Positions 34,471 to 45,435 of a stretch of 64,000 nucleotides of DNA are shown piece by piece. The position numbers and the translations under genes are program-made. The stretch comes from Tricholoma matsutake (taxonomy: Eukaryota; Basidiomycota; Agaricomycetes; Agaricales; Tricholomataceae), in the NCBI GenBank assembly GCA_026075535.2, contig AP026544.2, positions 2,046,001 through 2,110,000 on the forward strand, in the 5' to 3' direction. Each line of letters starts with the position of its first letter. Position 1 is the first letter of the stretch. Under the pieces are notes generated by a model that had not been told where the DNA came from, ran no database searches, and worked only from the letters and a program-made list of their open reading frames with translations.

Positions 34471-34814
34471 ATCATAATACACCAACTGCCAGACACCCAG
34501 GGAGATGCCATTTTCAAGCAGTCCTTTGTCCCAACATGTGTTTGGCATTACTTCCACACACATTTCATTCTCTGTCCCTGGATCATCAAAAATGGTTAAG
34601 AATTGGTTGAGATATGACCAAAAACATTTTTGTACAAGTATTTTGTTGTATTAGAACTTTGATTGCATTGCTTATTACCTGAGCTATAATTTTTTTTGTA
34701 CAGCTATATGATGTCATAAACATAACAACAACACACCTAACCATATGTACCATGTAATTCTAATGATTTAACAGCCCAAATGAGTTGTGACTACAAGCTA
34801 CAAATTACAACCCC
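34471..34814. other. No gene seen
   Basis: AT-rich stretch between the RT fragment and the recognisable part of an LTR. It may include the degraded 5' half of that LTR. Confidence 0.35.
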
Positions 34815-35050
34815 CTCCCTTACCCTTGTCTTAAAATTAGGACCCTTGACAAGTAGAAGGGTACAACTTCTTACAAGATGAAGCCAAGTCCTTTCTGTCC
34901 CCTTTCACTTGGGGTGTTCTACCTAGTGGACTCTGTACTGGAACTCAGCCAGATTCCCTCTCCCTTTCTGTTTCCTCTTACAACCTCCAACAACTGGTGA
35001 CTAGGTCCTGCCAGAATCCAACTTCATCCTTTTGAGATCAGTTCTTAACA
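34815..35050 (+). mobile_element. Gypsy LTR, 3' part
   Basis: Matches the common 3' half of the family: TAAAATTAGGACCCTTGACA, AGAAGGGTACAACTTCTTAC and the end GATCAGTTCTTAACA at 35050. The 5' half is not recognisable. Confidence 0.7.
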
Positions 35051-35299
35051 GATGGGCAGACAGAGAGAATAAACCAGGAGTTGGAGCAGTACCTGTGCAT
35101 GTTTGTCAACTACTGACAGCCCAAATGGCTGGCAATTGCCAGATTTTCCCACAATAACAAATTCCATTCAGCTACTTGGATGTTGCCCTTCTGTGCTACT
35201 TATGGGTATCATCCCTGCATGGGAGTAGAACCCTGAAGGGAAATCAAGGTACAATTGGTAGAAGACTTGGTATCTAAGATGCAAAAGGTACAGGAAGCA
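35051..35299. other. No gene seen
   Basis: Short unique stretch after the LTR end; no primer-binding site with a recognised tRNA match. Confidence 0.35.
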
Positions 35300-35850
35300 C
35301 AGGCAGCACATAGGTAAGCTACATTGTATCAAATGATACAACCTATTGAATGCATACATTGTATTGAATGATATGGGTTTGATGGATGCTGTCGAACTCA
35401 CTATACAAATTCACTACTATATTGACCAATGACTACATTGTACACTGATTATTATAACTTACAATAGACATGCACTAGGAGTGTAATACAGACATTAGTA
35501 ACATTTGAAATGCAATGGGCACAGACATGGCCATGGGGACAGCCAGGGCATCACCATTGGGCACAGACATGGGAATGGGCAATATTAACCTATGAATACT
35601 ATTGACTGTATACATTGTATTATCTGTTTCAATGGATGGCATCGAACTCACTATTTGTACATACTCTATTAACTAACCAAAGACTACTTTACTACTTTAC
35701 TTGCTGTACCATACAGATAGATGTGCATTAAGAACATAGTACAGACATTAGTAATGTTTGAAATGCAATTGCAGGGAAGGGGACAGGGATGGGGATGGGG
35801 ATGGGGATGGGGATGGGGATGGGGATGGGGATGGGGATGGGGATGGGGAA
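35300..35850 (+). repeat. Two about 200-bp repeat units with G-rich tail
   Basis: Units share the order CCTATGAATACTATTGA, TCAATGGATGGCATCGAACT, TTTACTTGCTGTACCATACA, CATTAAGAACATAGTACAGA and TTTGAAATGCAATTGCAGGG, followed by a GGGGAT tail. Two further units are at 37665-38140. The second tail is a (GGGGAT)n run of about ten copies at 35786-35849. Confidence 0.7.
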
Positions 35851-35988
35851 GCAGCACTGACATTGGAGCTTGACAGGACCACAAAAACAATGATATTACT
35901 ACAATGATGTGCATTAAGAATGGAATACAGACAAAAGCTACATAGATGTATATATAATGAGTAAGGAATTAATTATCCTTCCACATAA

Positions 35989-36716
35989 CTAGGAATTGGC
36001 AGGGGGATCAGCCATAGTGTCTGAGTGGGATGATGGCATAATTTCGGAGAACCTCCTTTCAAATGATTTCAACTTATTTTCAACCCTTTCCTTCAAAATG
36101 GCATATGTTTTCAATGTTATATCTTGTTGTTTGAGCTTCTCCACCTCAGCCATGTACAGACAATGACTGGCATCCTTGTATGATATGCCAAGCTGGTCTT
36201 GAAGGGCCTTCACTTCAGCATGGCAGCTCAACAACTCCCTGTCTGTCAAGTCCTGCAACAGGATGAACTAATGTAGAAACACAAATAAGGATGACACTTA
36301 CTGGATTGGCAGGTAGGGTGAGCTGGTTGTGGGCCACCAGGTAGTATGGCGGTGCAGTCATGTTGCCAGACTGCAAATTGATCATGATGTCAGTTGGGAT
36401 AGACAAGACATGGGAGTGGATAGAGAAATGGGAGCAGTGAGGATATGGCAGCAGCCCAGACATGGGAGTGGCCAAGACACAGCAGTGGCCAGAGACATGG
36501 CAGCAGCCTTTAACTTCAATCTGACTTGAAATAAACAAAGCTTACCCCTCCATCTGCATTATGGACATCAAGTTCCAACTTCTGGCGATAGGCATTCATG
36601 GCCTGATGAGTGGCGGGAATCATAAAGTGGGGCACTAAATAGTGGTGCCCATCGTCAGCTCGGAAAGGGACATAGCCATCTAGAACATTGCCTTGCGTTT
36701 GCTGCTGGTTGCTCAA
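35989..36716 (-). CDS. Small three-exon gene, function unknown
   Basis: Exons 36716-36546, 36370-36302 and 36252-35989 join in phase 0 through introns with GTAAGC/TTTGCAG and GTAAGT/GTTGCAG borders, giving about 167 residues without a stop. Motifs: NVLDGYVPFRADDGHHYLVP, PPYYLVAHNQLTLP, then a helical, probably coiled-coil C-terminus LTDRELLSCHAEVKALQDQL, GISYKDASHCLYMAEVEKLK. No ATG is certain: the frame stays open upstream to about 36777 and the marked 5' end is the most 5' part I could follow with a starting codon (TTG). Similar small proteins are commonly found beside KDZ transposases, so it may be an element passenger gene. It is one of the few undamaged frames here. Confidence 0.5.
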
Positions 36717-36903
36717 TGTGGATGGATCAATGTAACAGAGGTTATAATGTGCATCTAATCTAGTGATCGGATATTGATGTTATTTGTTTGGCCTTGATCA
36801 ACAAACACACATGATGGTTGATTTTCATCCTTCCAACTTTTGTTGACTTTCAAACCCCATCACTCCTGTCCCATCGCCATCCCTGCCCCAACTCATCTCA
36901 ACA

Positions 36904-37534
36904 TGAATGTTACAGCTCAACAAGTCCTCAGCCACATCAGCCAGATCGAGCAGGCTGTTCAAAATGGCCTTCAAACATGAAACATCAAAGCCATCATGAA
37001 GGAACAAAAATGGGCACTTGTAAGTAAAATACTATCAGGATGACAGTGGGACTAATATACTGCAGAACACATTATTTTCATGGCAAAGACAGGATCTCAG
37101 GGAGGATTTGAAAGTGGAATTTGGTGCCAAGTCTTTCTTGTGGGGTTTTTTTGGTAGCATCGGGAAGTTCTGATAGAATGGGAGATGAGATTTTCATGGA
37201 AGGTCAGCTGCACACGATGAAGAAATTTGACGAGAAAGGTGGGATTGTGGGAACCTCAGGGGTTTTGGCATCAGGAGCAGGAGGTGGAGCAGCTACTGGT
37301 CCCTCAAGATCAGGAGCAGGACCACACAGAGTGGGAGCAGCAGGTGGGGGTGCGAGAATGGGAATGGGAATGGGAGTGGGACGAGGGAGGGGAGCGGGAA
37401 TGGGAGCAGGAGTGGGAATGGGAATGGGAATGGGAGTGGGAGTGGGAGTGGGAGCTCAAGGGGAGACCAGGCGAAGGAAACCACAGGTGCCAGTGGAGCC
37501 ATTGGGATCCAGGTCACACCAGCCAGAACATTGA
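36904..37534 (+). pseudogene. Unrecognised coding remnant with Gly/Arg/Met low-complexity tail
   Basis: ATG 36904 opens VTAQQVLSHISQIEQAVQNG, hits TGA, and a GTAAGT donor follows at about 37020. A second frame (37121-37534) has FMEGQLHTMKKFDEKGG and then a G/M/V repeat encoded by GGGAATGGGAGTG-type DNA (37345-37455). The repetitive tail is probably microsatellite expansion rather than protein design. Function unknown; likely broken. Confidence 0.3.
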
Positions 37535-37664
37535 TGCCCAGATGCGTGCCCATCGGCACCACCCACCCCAACACTCCAGCAAGACCAAGTGGGAGTGGCA
37601 GGACCAGGCAACTTCAGAGCAGCAGTGGGAGCTCTGGTGAGGATTTAGAAAATGATGGGGAATC

Positions 37665-38140
37665 AGTAACCTATGAATACTAATGACTTTTGATGGACAC
37701 CATCAAACTCACTATATATATGCACATAGGTAAGCTAGTGATATTTGTACATACTCTATTAATTAACCAATGACTACATTACTACTTTACTTGCTGTACC
37801 ATACATATAGACATGCATTAAGAACATAGTACAGACATTAGTAATGTTTGAATGCAATTGAAGGGAAGGGGATGGGGATGGGGACAGGAGCGGGGACAGG
37901 AGTGGGGATGGGGACTATTGACTGTACAGATGGTATTATCCATTTCAATGGACGCCGTTGAACTCACTATATATTTGTAGATACTCTATTAATTAACCAA
38001 TGACTACATTACTACTTTACTTGCTGTACCATACAGATAGACATGCATTAAGAACAAGGTACAGACATTAGTAATGTTTGGAATGCAATTGCAGGGAAGG
38101 GGACAGGGACAGGGACAGCGATGGGAGTGGGGACAGGGAA
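37665..38140 (+). repeat. Two more about 200-bp units with G-rich tails
   Basis: Copies of the 35.3-35.9 kb unit at 37665-37915 and 37917-38140 (shared words ACTCTATTAATTAACCAATG, TACTTTACTTGCTGTACC, GTACAGACATTAGTAATGTT). Both end in GGGGATGGGGACAGG-type tails. Both pairs are followed by GAGCTTGACAGGACCACAAA, at 35866 and 38157. Confidence 0.75.
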
Positions 38141-38236
38141 GTGGCACTGACATCAGAGCTTGACAGGACCACAAAAACAATGATATTGACTATGTACAAT
38201 GTACTACTACCTACAACACTATATATACATGATGCA

Positions 38237-39572
38237 TCATTCAATGTCAGTGTCCATCATCTCATCAGGGCTAGACAACCTAGTCCCATTGACATAACTG
38301 AAGTCTGCAGGAGTGTAGATTGGCAGAGTGAAGTCCATAGGAGGGTAGGATGGCAAAGTGATATGAGAAGGAGTGGGGTTCTCTATCTGTGATGTGGTAA
38401 TGGAATCTTCAGAATTGGCCTCAGCATCAGATTCACCATTAAATCCAGTCTCTAAGGATGACAGAAAATCATCTGCAGCATCAGATGCAGTGGGGAAAGC
38501 AGCCACATCTGTTGAAGTTGGATTGGCAGCTGGAGATGAGGAGGTAGAATCGGAAAGATAAAAGGGAGCAGCATCAAAGCCAGTCAGGGATCCTGTAGGG
38601 GAAGACAATGACTGATCATTGTCACCCTGTCATGCCATGAGTGCCTGAAAGGCAGTGGGCTGATCAGCATCACTTGCTGCATCATCTTGGCCTTGCCAAA
38701 CCATGGCAGTGGGCTGGCTGGCTTCTGCATCGCACAAGGCATCGGGAACATAAGTGGGAGTGGGAGTGGGAGGAAAAGTGGGGCCAGGAGTGGGGCTGGG
38801 AGGCAATGAATCATCTGCTCCATCGCCTGATACCATGGGTGGTCAACCATAGGCATTGGATGTAACTGTGGAGACCGTTGGTGTGCTCGACCACAGCCTT
38901 TCTTCTCTTTGCACCATCAGGCAGAGACAACCGATACCTGGAATGCTGTTGTTTGCCCTTGGTCTTTGTCTTCTCATTAGCACCCAAAACATCACTTTCT
39001 GTGATGTCAACACCCCAGGTCCACTTGTAGGAGCTGGAGAGAAGGGACTTCAGGTGCTCAAGTTCTGCCTGTGCATTTGCTGCCACCAGTTCTGATTTTC
39101 TTCTTACTGCTGTTTGCCTTGAAGGTCGCCCAGAATGTTGAGGGGGTTTTGATCCTGTTGCCAAAGCCTGTGGTGCAGCCTGGAGCTCCATCAGCAGGGC
39201 AAGCTCATGAACTCAGTGTAACGCTGCTGGTTTCCTGACATTGGCATTCAATGCAGCATCTGCTGATGATTTGCAGCCATCTATAAACTGAAGCGTATGG
39301 CGTGTTTCATGCAGCATATCATTCAAGAGACCCTGGAAGTTGATGCAGGATTGGAAATTGGCAGCAGGAGCAGCAACAGCTTGGGAAGCAGGAGCCAGTG
39401 AGTCAGACTCAGTGAAGTACTGCTTATGGTGATCAAGGCAGTGATCCAGGGTGTCAATGCCCATAATGCTGTCTGCTGCCAGTTCGCTATGATGTCTCCA
39501 GCAGTCCAGGGCATATGAGGGCACTAGACTGCTTGTAAGTTCGGGGGGGACACCATCATCCAACATGGCCAA
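38237..39572 (-). pseudogene. Second ORF of the KDZ element, left copy
   Basis: One frame runs 39572-38811 with a single TGA (at about 39212): WRHHSELAADSIMGIDTLD, NFQGLLNDMLHETRHTLQF, then a basic stretch KPPQHSGRPSRQTAVRRKSE and LSSSYKWTWGVDITESD. A one-base shift near 38836 continues as a Pro/Thr-rich, acidic tail (GADDSLPPSPTPGPTFPPTP ... DEMMDTDIE) with one more stop. It lies directly downstream of the KDZ transposase. The role is unknown, perhaps DNA-binding or regulatory. Its first third is duplicated at 47883-48311. Confidence 0.55.
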
Positions 39573-42124
39573 GAGGGATGGATGGAATCTAGTGGTAGGT
39601 GGTCGAAGTTTACCTCAGCAAGACTGTCAGCCAAGGGACGAAGCAGGATCAGCACCTCGAACACCAGGCAAATTGATGTGGCAAAGCCAATTTGAGACAT
39701 GATGCACAGCTGCAATATTTTTGAGTGATGAATCTCTTACTTGATTCATAAAAGATCCTGCTTACAAGCTCACAATATAGAACCTTTTGCATCCATTTTT
39801 GCTTTAAGACATTTGCCCCTTGCATGTGCAACAGGACTTGATGGAAACAGGACTCTGCATACCAAATGATCTGCTGTGTACACATGTGGAGTGGACCTTT
39901 TGGCCCCAATTGTAAAGAAAAAGGGTTGAAGACTGAGAGACATTTATTTGACATGTTGATTGTGGTTAGAGATAAAGATGATTGAGTTTATGTAGTAGAG
40001 GGTCATAGAGGGGGAGATGTAATCGATGTTTGCTGATATAAATGCGGTGTCAGCCCTGAATGCTAATTCATGCCATAAAGCCCGCTGGTGGTTAGCATAG
40101 GCTAGGGGGCCAGGCAAGGTATTCTCTGAGTGCAAGGCTGACTGCCACCATTCACTGTGATAAATGAAATACCACACAGTCCACTGCATTTCATATGTGA
40201 CCAGCAGAAATTCCTCCTTCCATCTATGTCTCTGAGCCTGCAAGCGAAGCCAATGTACTCGCCTGACTATGCAAGAAGTTCAGTGCAATGCAAACAAATA
40301 GCCACAAAATAGATGTACATTCCCAGAATTGATCGGCGGGATTGGGAGCGGGGCCGTTAAAGGAAGCAGGAGTGGGAATGGGAGTGGGAGCGGGTATGGC
40401 AGTGGGTATGGCAGTGGCAGTGGCATTGGGGAAGGCAGTAACACCAGTCCAAATGTGAGAATTATGCCAAATCCAGGACAGATGAATATTAGTGGAGCCA
40501 GGCATATTTGGGTTCAGAATAGCTGTGCTAGCATTGAGGTCATCCTTTTTTAACCACTGAAACATATTTAAGGTGTCAGTGTCACAATCCAGTGCCACCA
40601 ATCTGCTTCAGCAATGGTTATACATTTGGGAATGCAGGGCAATTTTGTTAACCAACTCCTGGACAGTGGCTTGTGCTCATGTGCAAACTACCTTTCTTGG
40701 GGCCGCTCAAATAATGTGTGAATATTGAAACAACTTGTCCACCATGAGCTCCCACAGCCAATGCAGCAGTCGGCTTGCTTGATTCTTCCTGAGCTGAATC
40801 TCCACCTCTGCCAGATGGCCATTAAATGGGAGGTATACTTGTTGCTCCTCAACTGGAATAGCATTTCTGTCAGCTGGAAGATGTGAAGGCCCCAATGCTG
40901 TAAGTGTGTCTTCATCTGAAGGGTCTAAGTCATCAGAGTTGTCAACATTGTAATGGCTGATTTGTGATGGAGCAATGTCATGGTCAGCAACATTGGCAGC
41001 ATTTTGTAAATCTGTTAAGGTTTCCATGTGGGATTCGAGAGCTTCCCTTTCCATTTCAACAGATTGCATGTCAGAAACATTTGGTGATGTACCAAGTTGG
41101 CGGACTTTGTCTCATAATTCAATACTGGTGTATGCCAACAATGAGTTGTGATATATGAGTATGTTAGGCAGTACTTACTGCATTTGTTGAACATGATTGC
41201 AAAATCAATCCAATCCTCAACCGCAGATTGAACCAGTGCAAGTGCCGCTCCTGTTGCCATTGCCAATGCCAATGCTGTTCCCACTCCCACTCCTGATCCC
41301 AGAGTGGCATAGATATCCATGTCCTTAACATCTGTCAGCCTGAGCAATTCTGCTGCAGTCACTTCATCCTCCCATCTTTGGACCACCTGTTGACCAAATG
41401 CTGCTGTAAGGTCAGCATGGTGCTTGCCGAGTTGCATGGAGATCTCAAGGGCTTCTTGAGATTTTGCACACAGCATAGTGGTCATGCCAAGCATTTTCTT
41501 GTGATTTGAGTCTGTAGCATGATCATCGAGCATTTCTGCCCAATGTGGCAAGGTCGCTGTCCTGACTGTTGGGGAAATGGAATTTAGTGATGACCACAGG
41601 GACTCTAATATTTCTCCTGCTACAACAATGCCAGAGCCTGGAATGAAAGATGGAGCATAACAAAAAAAGCATTTGTCCTTGTGACCATGTACATGCATAA
41701 GCCCAATGGCCTGGTCAATGGTGAGGTCAGCTGGAAGATGTGGACCAATGTGCTCCAGAAGGTAGATGATGTACTGGCAGACAATGTCGTAAATCAGCAT
41801 TACTCCCTGTTGAGGGTCAACCCTGGTAGTCTTCAGTGCTTGAAGGAAAGCAAAGTCAATGTTCTTTTGCTGTTCTCCCTGGAACAAGTCTACCAATGCA
41901 TTGGGTGCATAACATCCATGTCGCGCACATGCAATGGCAGCTACTCTAGTCCTATCACATGCCTTCGATGCCAGAAAAGCATTCACAATGGCTAGATATT
42001 CATTTTCACAAGGTGCCTTCTGCAAAAGGGGCATGGATCAGATCAGATCAGATCAGGAGCGGGGGTGGGAACAGCCACAGCCACAGCCACAGGAACAGCA
42101 GTGGCAATGGCAGTGGCAGCGGCT
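39144..42124 (-). repeat. Inverted duplication IR1, left arm
   Basis: Mirror image of 45331-48311 about an axis at 43727.5, with no length difference. Translations of every frame compared are identical across the arms, so identity is near 100%. The inner edge falls in the KDZ intron; beyond 42124 the two sides diverge. Confidence 0.95.
39944..42034 (-). pseudogene. KDZ transposase, catalytic and C-terminal part, left copy
   Basis: Frame 42034-41015 contains the Kyakuja-Dileera-Zisupton core: LIYDIVCQYIIYLLEHIG (Asp of the first acidic motif, residue 83), HVHGHKDKCFF (HxxxC, 118-122) and GEILESLWSSLNSISP (Glu 141/144). Downstream frames 41069-40707 and 40601-39944 supply the C-terminal region, with a frameshift or intron between them. 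The N-terminal CxC2 half is absent from this arm, so this copy cannot encode a full transposase. The arm duplicates 45435-47511 base for base, including its defects. Confidence 0.8.
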
Positions 42125-42366
42125 GGCCTACACTGCACCTGATGGTTTGATGGTTGTTGACATGTGAGTGAAAAAAATCTTCCACTGCTGCTGCTGCTGC
42201 TGATCCTGCTGCTGATCACAGCCACAAAAACGTTTCATTGTTGATGGCCACCCCTGCACGATCCTTCATAGACACATATAATAATGAGATCACAGAGCTC
42301 AAGCACCACTTCATGGGCTATATCAAGGCTTTATGTGCATCAGACATTGCTTCAAGGTCAACAGTG
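42125..42366 (+). repeat. Inverted repeat IR2, left arm
   Basis: Begins at the base after IR1 ends (GGCCTACACTGCACCTG) and is the reverse complement of 42620-42861 with a few mismatches (axis 42493). It includes a CTG-triplet run and the start of the frame at 42244. Confidence 0.85.
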
Positions 42367-42663
42367 CATGGTGACTCAATGCAAATCCAACTTGAGATGA
42401 CTAGCGATGGTTTCCCCATCTTACCCACACCATGGAAAGGCTCACTGTACAAGAAAAAAGAGCTGGAGGAATGGTTTAAGTTGTATGTTGGGCAGCATTA
42501 CAGTATGATCACTTCCTTTTCAATGAGTTGTTACTTATCTGCATGCAGAACTAGTGAACAATGGTTGTACTTGCCATGTCCCATTCACAGCAATTGCCAA
42601 GCACACATCGACATTCATGTGCTGTTGACCTTGAAGCAATGTCTGATGCACATAAAGCCTTGA
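42244..42663 (+). CDS. Small unrecognised ORF spanning IR2
   Basis: ATG 42244 opens 139 codons: FIDTYNNEITELKHHFMGYI, then TSDGFPILPTPWKGSLYKKK and ELEEWFKLYVGQHYSM, a helical, lysine/glutamate-rich stretch similar in feel to small proteins encoded next to KDZ genes. The last third is read from the opposite IR2 arm and is therefore probably not authentic. No domain is recognised. Confidence 0.35.
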   Translation: MATPARSFIDTYNNEITELKHHFMGYIKALCASDIASRSTVHGDSMQIQLEMTSDGFPILPTPWKGSLYKKKELEEWFKLYVGQHYSMITSFSMSCYLSACRTSEQWLYLPCPIHSNCQAHIDIHVLLTLKQCLMHIKP

Positions 42664-42861
42664 TATAGCCCATGAAGTGGCACTTGAGCTCGGTGATCTC
42701 ATTATTATATGTGTCTATGAATGATTGTGCAGGGGTGGCCATCAACAATGAAACATTTTTGTGGCTGTGATCAGGAGCAGGATCAGCAGCAGCAGCAGCA
42801 GTGGAAGATTTTTTTCACTCACATGTCAACAACCATCAAACCATCAGGTGCAGTGTAGGCC
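42620..42861 (-). repeat. Inverted repeat IR2, right arm
   Basis: Reverse complement of 42125-42366. The spacer is about 253 bp (42367-42619). Confidence 0.85.
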
Positions 42862-42994
42862 ATGAATGTCACAGAAAGCACCCCCATTTCTAGCCACTGT
42901 TGTCATGCAGTCTCCTCCACATGCTTAACCAGGTTCTTCTCTGCTTGACTGTGAAACATCAATAACATCATCAGCAGCAGCAATGGCAATGGCA

Positions 42995-43650
42995 ACAGGT
43001 TAACATACATTCACTTTGTTTTCTCTGGATAACCTTCCCCCTCCATTTTCTCCTGCTCAGCCTCAAGCACTGCCTTTTCCTCTGCAGTCATGCTTTCAAA
43101 AACCCTCTTGATGGCTGGCAGTCAGTTCTGGAACCATCCAGGCATACTTGTGGACGCATCCTGAACACCTAACATATCTCCAATCTCTTTCCAAATTCAG
43201 TCCTGGTGTAAGCTCCAGATCACTTCTGATCACTTCACTTTGAAGTTGTTTGACTTCCCTGAGGAGCCTTTCATCATTCGCCAGTTTTTCAAAAGCCAGT
43301 TTGTTAGTTCCTGGCAATGTGATCAATAATACAACATTGAATGGGATGATACCCCACCTTGGCATGCATGCAACTCTCCTCTGGATCTATTGGGGTCATC
43401 TCAATTGAAGCCCAGTAATTAAATATGGTGGGGAGAATGTCAGTCTTGAGTATTTGCAATCGGGCAGCTTTTGATTCCTGAGATCAGAATCCATCTTTAT
43501 AAGGCTCAATGATCTTCCACTCTTTGACTGTACATCGGCTCCCCTTCTGGTACCATCTGTGTCCTGGGTTCTCTGATGGCTCAGGTGCCATTGGAGGGGA
43601 TTGATGTGGAGGAAGGAATTGTCCTTGCCATTGGGTTTCACTTGTCATTT
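42995..43650 (-). pseudogene. Unrecognised decayed coding region
   Basis: Reverse-strand frames combine into WYQKGSRCTVKEWKIIEPYK, ILKTDILPTIFNYWASIEMT and PEESCMHAKVGYHPIQC, a pattern resembling uncharacterised fungal proteins found near KDZ genes. Stops and frame changes follow (about 43.0-43.35 kb). It is divergent from the KDZ gene that begins at 43733, with about 80 bp between them. Confidence 0.35.
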
Positions 43651-43732
43651 GGCATGAGGATCACATGAGGATAACATGAGGTCAATAGTACAATAAATAG
43701 CCCATCAATGCAATTGATTCCCCCCAATCATC

Positions 43733-45314
43733 ATGAGCCTGAGAAGAGCTCCTTACAAGCAAAAGAGATTATCAAAGAACAATGCCACCCTGTGTGAGGA
43801 CAATGATGGTGCAGTGGATACTGTCACACATAAGGAAGTTGAGGTCAACATGAGACATGGACCAAAAATGAAGCGTATCAAGGTTCCCTTGCCTCCAGTT
43901 ACAGAAGAATGTGGTGAATCAAGTTCAGCTGGTATCCATGACAATCTAGGTCTTGCTCTAGAATGGGATACGCAAGAACCTCAGGTGGCTGATGAGCCAG
44001 TTTGGCCACAGATCAGCATAGTCAGTTTCTGACATTGATTGACTTACCGAGGCTCATGTACAAATAACGGAGGCAGCGAGACTATGTCTTGGAGTTTGTC
44101 GGATGAATAGATGAACTGCTGCAAGCATCCCTGTCTCAGCAGGCATGGTCAATTGACAAACAAGTTTGCAACCACTGTTCATTCAATAAATGGGCAATTT
44201 GGAGATGCATCGACTGTTCACTAGGAAAAATGCTTTGCCAAACATGTATGCAGGTAATGCACAGGCAAAATCCCTTCCATCGCTTTGAATCTTGGACTGG
44301 CATGCACTTTCACAGGGCCAAGTTATGGGAGGTTGGCACATACCTCTTAGTTCAGCACCAGACAGATCAGCCAATTTGCAAGGCTCTTCAGTTCCAAATG
44401 GAATATCTGGAAACATTTGAGGACATTCAAGTGCACGATACATATGATGATGATAGCCTACAAGACTTCTTTGATGGCGATGATGCACATGAAGTTGAAC
44501 ACGCTGAAGAAGACATCCATGGGTTTGATCCATATTTGCCTAATGCTACTGAAACAGCTGAATGCATGAGGACCGATGCTGCTCCCGCTCCTGATGCCAA
44601 TGCTGATATTACATTCAGACCACCCACTGCCGATGCCTTGAACAACAGGTACATCTGTGTGGTGCATATGAATGGAATACATCACTTGGCAATGGTTACC
44701 TGCCAGTGTCAAGGGGAGCACAGAATTCCCTTGGACCTGGTAAGCAGTAACTTGCTACCCACCAGCTTCAACAAAATATGCACTCTTTTCACCATGCATG
44801 TCCTGGATCATTTTTGTCTCTGTAATCTTGATTTGAAGGCATCAGCCTACCAGTTTTACCAATTGATTCAGCACATCACATTGCCAATGAGGCCTGCAGA
44901 AGTGGTCAACCTCTCCCACGAGCTTTGGCGCATGTCCTGCTTATGGTGTTGGATGAAAAGATTAAAGTGGGCTGGGTATGGTCACAGTCAAAAAGATCCA
45001 TTGAAACCTGAACCAGGATCACTTGCCAAGTTCTCTCCAGCTTGTCCTCAAGTAGGCATAAATATACCAGAAAATTGGAAGGACGATGAGAACTGGTGGG
45101 TGATTAAGCACCTGCTTTGTGCAGTGGTCTCTAAAATGATATTACACCTTAGATTTGTTTTTAAACATGTATTTGTGGCCAATGGTGATTTCAAAGCTGA
45201 CCATGTTTGGCAGAAAAACTCTGATGCTGATATATGGCTATGGGATGGAGCTGGGATGGCCCCAAATCAGGCTGAATACAAGCAGTTTCTCCAGATGCCA
45301 TAGAACAATTAATA
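43733..45314 (+). pseudogene. KDZ transposase, N-terminal CxC2 half
   Basis: Opens with SLRRAPYKQKRLSKNNATLC, characteristic of KDZ N-termini. A second frame from about 44080 (RDYVLEFVG then TGA at 44104, where Arg is expected) carries the CxC2-type cysteine cluster CNHCSFNKWAIWRCIDC and CQTCMQV. The 357-codon frame 44230-45303 continues with GIHHLAMVTCQCQGEHR, LLPTSFNKICTLFTMHVLDH, WMKRLKWAGYGHSQKDPL and ADHVWQKNSDADIWLWDG. It ends in a stop a few codons before the intron donor GTAAGT (45315). It belongs with the catalytic exon at 45436. Confidence 0.8.
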
Positions 45315-45435
45315 GTAAGTACACTTCCCTAGCTGCTGCCACTGCCATTGCCACTGCTGTTCCTGTGGCTGTGGCTGTGGCTGTTCCCACCCCCGCTCCT
45401 GATCTGATCTGATCTGATCCATGCCCCTTTTGCAG

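Noticed and set aside
35786..35849. (GGGGAT)n as an interst­itial telomere
   Set aside because: Fungal telomere repeats are usually TTAGGG; this hexamer fits the local GGGGAT/GGGACAGG microsatellite tails seen in the neighbouring 200-bp units.
42551..42748. Minus-strand frame resembling the 42244 ORF as a paralogous gene
   Set aside because: It is the mirror copy produced by inverted repeat IR2, not an independent gene.
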